From Spirochaetales bacterium (lineage in GTDB: Bacteria; Spirochaetota; Spirochaetia; JABMQR01): a stretch of DNA of 9,159 bases. The stretch covers positions 1-9,159 of the forward strand of contig JAGLNY010000264.1 of the NCBI GenBank assembly GCA_023139255.1, given 5' to 3'. The position numbers and the translations under genes are program-made. The notes below the pieces were generated by a model. The model did no database searches and had not been told where the DNA came from. It saw only the letters and a program-made list of their open reading frames with translations. Shown piece by piece: positions 6,155-9,159 of this stretch; the first letter of the stretch is position 1, and each line of letters begins with the position of its first letter.

Positions 6155-6856
6155 ATGAGTGAGACACAAACCGGCACAACCCGTATTCAGAGAAGCCAGT
6201 CATCACGAACCCGCTCACGAAAACCCAAAAAAAATCAGATACCCTATGCGATTGGGGTTTTTGCTGCAATTGCCGCAATAGGAATCATCCTGTCTACCGT
6301 TTCAGCAAATCTGGGTATTTTCTGGTTCACAGGATCAATATTTGGTTTTATTCTCCAGCGATCAAGATTCTGCTTTACCGCATCCATGCGGGATCCTTCC
6401 TTAACAGGAAGTACAACAGTAACACGAGCAGTTTTAATTGCTTTTGCTATAACCACTATTGGATTTTGGGCGATAAAATACGGTGCTTTTCTGCGGGGAC
6501 TCCCAATACCCGGGCAAGGATATATTGCCCCTGTAAGTTTTGCGACAGCAATCGGGGCACTCTTTTTTGGAATTGGTATGGTCATAGCCGGTGGATGTGC
6601 ATCCGGGACACTTATGCGTGTAGGTGAAGGCTTTACCATGCAGCTTATTTCACTGCTCTTTTTTATCATCGGGTCACTCTGGGGTGCTCATGATTTTGGC
6701 TGGTGGAAACTGAATGTTATATCAGAAGGCAGACCGGTTTTCCTACCGGATGTATTAGGTTGGGGCGGTGCTATTGTAGTACAGCTGCTGCTGATCGGCT
6801 GTCTGTATGTTATGGCAGATAAATGGGAAAACAGAAAAAAAGAATCTGACTCATAG
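6155..6856 (+). CDS. YeeE/YedE (TsuA-like) thiosulfate transporter, N-terminal half as a separate gene
   Basis: A 233-residue inner-membrane protein carrying the first part of the YeeE/YedE sulfur-transport fold. I chose ATG 6155 over the in-frame ATG at 6113 because GGGGGAG (6141-6147) sits seven bases before it. After a basic, Ser/Thr/Arg-rich cytosolic tail (residues 1-29) come about six hydrophobic segments (roughly 31-50, 53-70, 92-110, 125-148, 160-177, 203-222). Signature motifs are LQRSRFCFTASMRDP (67-81; Cys73) and GGCASGTLMRVGEG (146-159; Cys148). In the family these cysteines line the thiosulfate path. Single-chain YeeE proteins continue with a GCNIG motif; here that part is encoded separately at 7168, after the TusA-like gene. 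It is first in a five-gene same-strand series and is followed by a 65-bp gap. Family firm; thiosulfate as the substrate is inferred from TsuA. Confidence 0.88.
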   Translation: MSETQTGTTRIQRSQSSRTRSRKPKKNQIPYAIGVFAAIAAIGIILSTVSANLGIFWFTGSIFGFILQRSRFCFTASMRDPSLTGSTTVTRAVLIAFAITTIGFWAIKYGAFLRGLPIPGQGYIAPVSFATAIGALFFGIGMVIAGGCASGTLMRVGEGFTMQLISLLFFIIGSLWGAHDFGWWKLNVISEGRPVFLPDVLGWGGAIVVQLLLIGCLYVMADKWENRKKESDS

Positions 6857-6887
6857 GTCGATCTTTCAAAATAGAGTAATTTAAAAA

Positions 6888-6904
6888 ATTCCCTTTAAAG
6901 GAAT
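6888..6904. repeat. Bulged palindrome in the gap before the TusA-like gene
   Basis: CCTTTAAAGG (6892-6901) is a perfect palindrome, extended by ATT (6888-6890) and AAT (6902-6904) if C6891 is bulged out. It lies in the only sizeable gap of the operon, six bases before the Shine-Dalgarno AAGGAG (6910-6915). No T-run follows. It could be an mRNA processing or stabilising hairpin, or chance. Confidence 0.4.
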
Positions 6905-6921
6905 GAAACAAGGAGAAAGTA

Positions 6922-7149
6922 ATGGCAGAATATGAACTTGATTGTTTTGGGGAGGCTTGTCCGATACCCCTGGTAAAAGCAGAGAAGAAACTTGATGAGA
7001 TGGTTGTGGGCGATATTCTGATTGTCCTGATCGATCACAGTTGTGCTATGAAGAATGTACCGGAATGGGCCAGGAAGCAGGGGCACAATGTTGAGATAGA
7101 TGAAGTGGATGATGGAGAATGGGAAGTTGTCATTGAAAAAATGAAATAA
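6922..7149 (+). CDS. TusA/YeeD-like sulfur carrier protein
   Basis: A 75-residue soluble protein, the normal size for the TusA family. It carries the CPxP signature as CPIP (13-16) within DCFGEACPIPLVKAEKKL; Cys13 is the residue expected to hold the persulfide or to attack thiosulfate. A further cysteine, Cys8, lies five residues earlier. The segment DHSCAMKNVPEWARKQGH (38-55), with Cys41, matches the YeeD-like branch that accompanies YeeE rather than the tRNA-thiolation TusA. AAGGAG lies six bases before the start. YeeD has been reported to be needed for YeeE-mediated thiosulfate uptake and to act on thiosulfate. Its position between the two halves of the channel supports a role as the cytoplasmic acceptor at the channel mouth. 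Confidence 0.92.
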   Translation: MAEYELDCFGEACPIPLVKAEKKLDEMVVGDILIVLIDHSCAMKNVPEWARKQGHNVEIDEVDDGEWEVVIEKMK

Positions 7150-7167
7150 ATATTGGGAGAGATCCGG

Positions 7168-7701
7168 ATGGATATCAGAAAAAGTAAATTTTATAAAGCA
7201 TGGTTTAAAGATGCCTGGCCGTATATTACAGGGGCAGTCCTTCTGTCTGTTTTTCAGATTGTTACACTGGCAGCCACCGGTAATCCTTGGGGCGTGTCAG
7301 GTGTTTTAGCAAACTGGGGTGCATGGATTGTAGAACTTTTCGGCGGGAATGTCGATAAATGGTACTATTTTTCAAGTGAGGGAGCTCAGGCAACTTTGGC
7401 AAACGGCTTTCTGAAAGACGCAGGCACCATGAGAAATCTGGGGATTATTATTGGAGCACTTTTTGCTACCCTGATGGCATCTCAATTTAAGATCAAAAAA
7501 TTAAAAAGCAAAAAACAGTTAATCGCGGCTATACTCGGCGGACTGCTGATGGGATATGGTGCGCGTGTTGGGTTCGGATGTAATATCGGTGCCCTGTTCA
7601 GCGGAATTGCGTCTATGTCGCTTTCCGGCTGGGTATATGCGGTATTTCTGTTTGTCGGTGCGTATGTAGGAAGCAAGCTGCTAATTAAATTTTTCATGTA
7701 G
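7168..7701 (+). CDS. YeeE/YedE (TsuA-like) thiosulfate transporter, C-terminal half as a separate gene
   Basis: A 177-residue membrane protein that supplies the missing half of the YeeE fold. ATG 7168 is preferred over the in-frame TTG at 7153: GGGAG (7155-7159) is eight bases before the ATG, and the TTG would leave its own start inside that site. Hydrophobic segments lie at about 18-38, 42-60, 89-106, 116-135 and 152-172. The signature is GGLLMGYGARVGFGCNIGALFSGI-like sequence at 124-147 with Cys138, followed by SLSGWVY (151-157), as in the C-terminal part of single-chain YeeE. An extracytoplasmic loop of about 28 residues (61-88) precedes the third segment. It starts 18 bp after the TusA-like stop and ends 20 bp before the flavoprotein gene. 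It should form a heteromer with the product of the half-gene at 6155; neither half alone has all three signature cysteines. Confidence 0.88.
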   Translation: MDIRKSKFYKAWFKDAWPYITGAVLLSVFQIVTLAATGNPWGVSGVLANWGAWIVELFGGNVDKWYYFSSEGAQATLANGFLKDAGTMRNLGIIIGALFATLMASQFKIKKLKSKKQLIAAILGGLLMGYGARVGFGCNIGALFSGIASMSLSGWVYAVFLFVGAYVGSKLLIKFFM

Positions 7702-7721
7702 CATTAAGGAGTAAAGTACAC

Positions 7722-8942
7722 ATGCCTAGAGAGAAAAAGGTTGAAGAATATGATGTTGTTATCATCGGCGGCGGTGCTGCCGGGATGACAGCTGGAATTT
7801 ACTGTGGAAGAGCAAGACTGAAAACACTAATTATTGAAATGGCCCTGGTTGGCGGACTTGCAACCTATACCAATGAAATAGAAAACTATCCGGGCTTCCC
7901 GGAAGGATCAACTGGTTTAGGCCTGATGGAACTGTTTCAGCAGCAAACCAAAAAATTTGATGTGAAGTTCAAAGGTACGGATGTGAAATCTGTGGAGCTT
8001 GAAGGTGAAGTTAAGATTGTGGAAACATTCAGGACTACCTACAAGGCAAAAGTAGTTATTATTGCTTCAGGAGGACGCCCCAGGATCACAAATGCCGAGA
8101 ATGAGGAAGAGTTTCTCTTTGATAAGGGAATTTCATTCTGTGCTACCTGTGATGCAGCGGCAAATACCGATAAGGATGTCCTGATTATCGGAAGCGGTGA
8201 CGCGGCAATTGAGGAAGGAATGTTCCTGACTAAATTTGCTAACAAGGTCTATATCTCCATTATGCATGAGGATGGGAAGATGGACTGCAATGAGATTGCA
8301 AAATCAGAAGCCTGTGAAAATTCGAAGATGGAGTTCATCTGGAATACCGTTGTTAAGCGATTTGAGGGAGATAACCACCTCAGGACAGTAGTCCTGGAAA
8401 ACCTCCGTACCGGGGAGGAAATACCGATTGATATTGATACTTGTTTTGAGTTTATCGGGTATATTCCTAATACTGAAATTTTCAAGGATCAGATCTGTTT
8501 GAGTGAACGTGGTTATGTTCTTGTAAATGACAAAATGGAAACAAATATAGAGGGTGTCTTTTCTGCAGGAGATGTAAATGAGAAATTTCTCAAGCAGATA
8601 GCTACTGCTGTAGGTGACGGTGCTGTGGCAGGATATGCTGCGGAACGGTATATAGCAGAGACAGCTCAGTATAGCAGCCAGATTCTTACACGGGATCACT
8701 TTGTATATGTCTATGACGCATCGTGTGTTAATTGCCAGAACAGATTGAGAGAGATAGAGGCATTGGAAGTAGAAACCAACGGGAAAATCAGTTTCAGTAA
8801 AGTAGATGTCTATAAATCAAAGGGGCTTTCCAATCGGATGGGAGTTTCCGTTTTCCCAAGTATTGCAGTAGTTAGATCAGGGGAAATTGTTGATGTTCTG
8901 ACAGATGATTTCTCACGCGTTAGGCTGGAAAGCTATCTGTAG
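7722..8942 (+). CDS. Thioredoxin-reductase-like flavoprotein fused to a C-terminal thioredoxin-like domain
   Basis: A 406-residue cytoplasmic protein. Residues 9-315 form a low-molecular-weight TrxR-type flavoprotein: FAD loop GGGAAG (16-21), redox motif C140-A-T-C143 followed by DAA, a pyridine-nucleotide loop GSGDAA (157-162) with EEGMFLTKFANKV, and the second FAD motif FSAGD (280-284). The NADPH 2'-phosphate motif HRRxxxR, expected after the LTKFA segment, is absent; the sequence reads SIMHEDGKMDCNE, with no arginine. NADH or another donor is therefore likely. Residues ~325-406 form a minimal thioredoxin-like fold with C335-V-N-C338 in place of CGPC and a probable cis-proline in VFPS (Pro379). 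A TrxR-Trx fusion is known in Mycobacterium leprae, but there the reductase is NADPH-type. AAGGAG lies ten bases before the ATG. Its place in the operon suggests reduction of a disulfide or persulfide on the TusA-like carrier or an organic persulfide, releasing sulfide. That role is inferred. Confidence 0.88.
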   Translation: MPREKKVEEYDVVIIGGGAAGMTAGIYCGRARLKTLIIEMALVGGLATYTNEIENYPGFPEGSTGLGLMELFQQQTKKFDVKFKGTDVKSVELEGEVKIVETFRTTYKAKVVIIASGGRPRITNAENEEEFLFDKGISFCATCDAAANTDKDVLIIGSGDAAIEEGMFLTKFANKVYISIMHEDGKMDCNEIAKSEACENSKMEFIWNTVVKRFEGDNHLRTVVLENLRTGEEIPIDIDTCFEFIGYIPNTEIFKDQICLSERGYVLVNDKMETNIEGVFSAGDVNEKFLKQIATAVGDGAVAGYAAERYIAETAQYSSQILTRDHFVYVYDASCVNCQNRLREIEALEVETNGKISFSKVDVYKSKGLSNRMGVSVFPSIAVVRSGEIVDVLTDDFSRVRLESYL

Positions 8943-8958
8943 ATTTATGGGAGGTTAC

Positions 8959-9159
8959 ATGAAGTCAGTGAAGTCAGTTGTCACCATACTGTTTGTACTC
9001 CTGCTGATTATTATCAGTACAGGATGCGGACCGGAATATGCGGAAACAGGAACAGTGATTATCAGCGGGAAGGATGCCGTAAAACTTATCGGTACAGCGG
9101 ATACTATCCTGGTTGATGCTCAGAAAGCAACCTCTTATGCTAAAGAGCACGTTGTTGGA
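8959..9159 (+). CDS. Rhodanese-like lipoprotein (3' partial)
   Basis: The first 67 codons are present and the frame runs off the edge. GGGAGG (8949-8954) precedes the ATG by four bases, and the gene starts 16 bp after the flavoprotein stop. Residues 1-22 are a lipoprotein signal peptide: a Lys-containing n-region, the hydrophobic stretch VVTILFVLLLIIIS, and lipobox S-T-G-C with Cys23 to be acylated. After a short linker, ISGKDAVKLIGTADTILVDA (35-54) and SYAKEHVVG (59-67) match the start of a rhodanese domain, whose usual pattern is a strand ending V-D-(A/V)-R followed by Y-x3-H-(I/V)-x-G-A. Gln55 stands where many rhodaneses have Arg. The active-site cysteine loop would lie beyond the window, so activity cannot be judged. 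An extracytoplasmic sulfane-sulfur transferase fits an operon with a thiosulfate channel. Confidence 0.75.
   Translation, partial: MKSVKSVVTILFVLLLIIISTGCGPEYAETGTVIISGKDAVKLIGTADTILVDAQKATSYAKEHVVG

Noticed and set aside
6244..6669. 141-codon antisense frame inside the YeeE half
   Set aside because: Proline- and isoleucine-rich, with no family resemblance; it is an antisense shadow of membrane-helix codons.
7153..7167. TTG start five codons upstream for the YeeE C-terminal half
   Set aside because: It would overlap the GGGAG ribosome site that correctly serves ATG 7168.
6155..7701. Idea that the two YeeE halves are a broken gene
   Set aside because: A complete TusA-like gene lies between them, each half has its own start and ribosome site, and the signature motifs are intact.
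1..9159. CRISPR array, tRNA, rRNA or insertion sequence
   Set aside because: No regularly spaced repeats, cloverleaf-like sequence, transposase or terminal inverted repeats were seen on either strand by eye.

Overview
The window is chromosomal-looking bacterial DNA of moderate GC with nine protein-coding genes. It has no RNA gene, insertion sequence, CRISPR array or tRNA that I can support. The source is not certain. The degenerate lipobox (I-S-T-G-C), the purine-rich Shine-Dalgarno sites and the gene mix fit a free-living anaerobic spirochaete, the phylum in which the YeeE/TsuA thiosulfate channel was structurally characterised. A Firmicute-like or other anaerobe cannot be excluded.

Left part (1-4062), nucleotide salvage and carbohydrate oxidation. 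The window opens inside a 5'-nucleotidase-family gene on the + strand. Its C-terminal substrate domain is intact. Next comes a two-gene minus-strand unit, a ThuA-like protein followed by a Gfo/Idh/MocA dehydrogenase (2683 down to 843). A 370-bp divergent intergenic region separates this unit from a second, distantly related Gfo/Idh/MocA dehydrogenase on the + strand (3055-4062). ThuA next to a Gfo/Idh partner recalls the rhizobial ThuA/ThuB pair, which oxidises disaccharides to 3-keto sugars, so this is probably a sugar-oxidation module. The second dehydrogenase has an attenuator-like hairpin in its leader.

Middle part (4052-5673), phospholipid metabolism. A YegS/DgkB-type lipid kinase and a PlsC-type acyltransferase lie on the minus strand with a 4-base ATGA overlap. 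Both kinds of enzyme make phosphatidic acid. The PlsC end overlaps the convergent dehydrogenase end by 11 bp.

Intergenic region 5674-6154. This is about 480 bp with no gene. It has a 12-bp tandem duplication, an 8-8-8 inverted repeat and a very AT-rich block (15 G/C in the 140 bases from 5941 to 6080) with nested palindromes. It probably carries the control region of the operon that follows.

Right part (6155 to the end), the most interesting section: a sulfur-uptake and relay operon. The order is YeeE N-terminal half, TusA/YeeD-like sulfur carrier, YeeE C-terminal half, a thioredoxin-reductase-like flavoprotein fused to a small thioredoxin-like domain, and a lipoprotein beginning a rhodanese-like domain that runs off the edge. 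The thiosulfate channel is split into two genes with its TusA partner encoded between them, and the signature cysteines are shared over the two polypeptides. I infer a pathway in which the rhodanese lipoprotein handles sulfane sulfur outside the membrane, the split YeeE passes thiosulfate or a related species inward, TusA accepts the sulfur, and the TrxR-Trx fusion reduces the resulting disulfide or persulfide. The individual families are known. The combined relay, the split channel and the unusual reductase are the parts worth testing.
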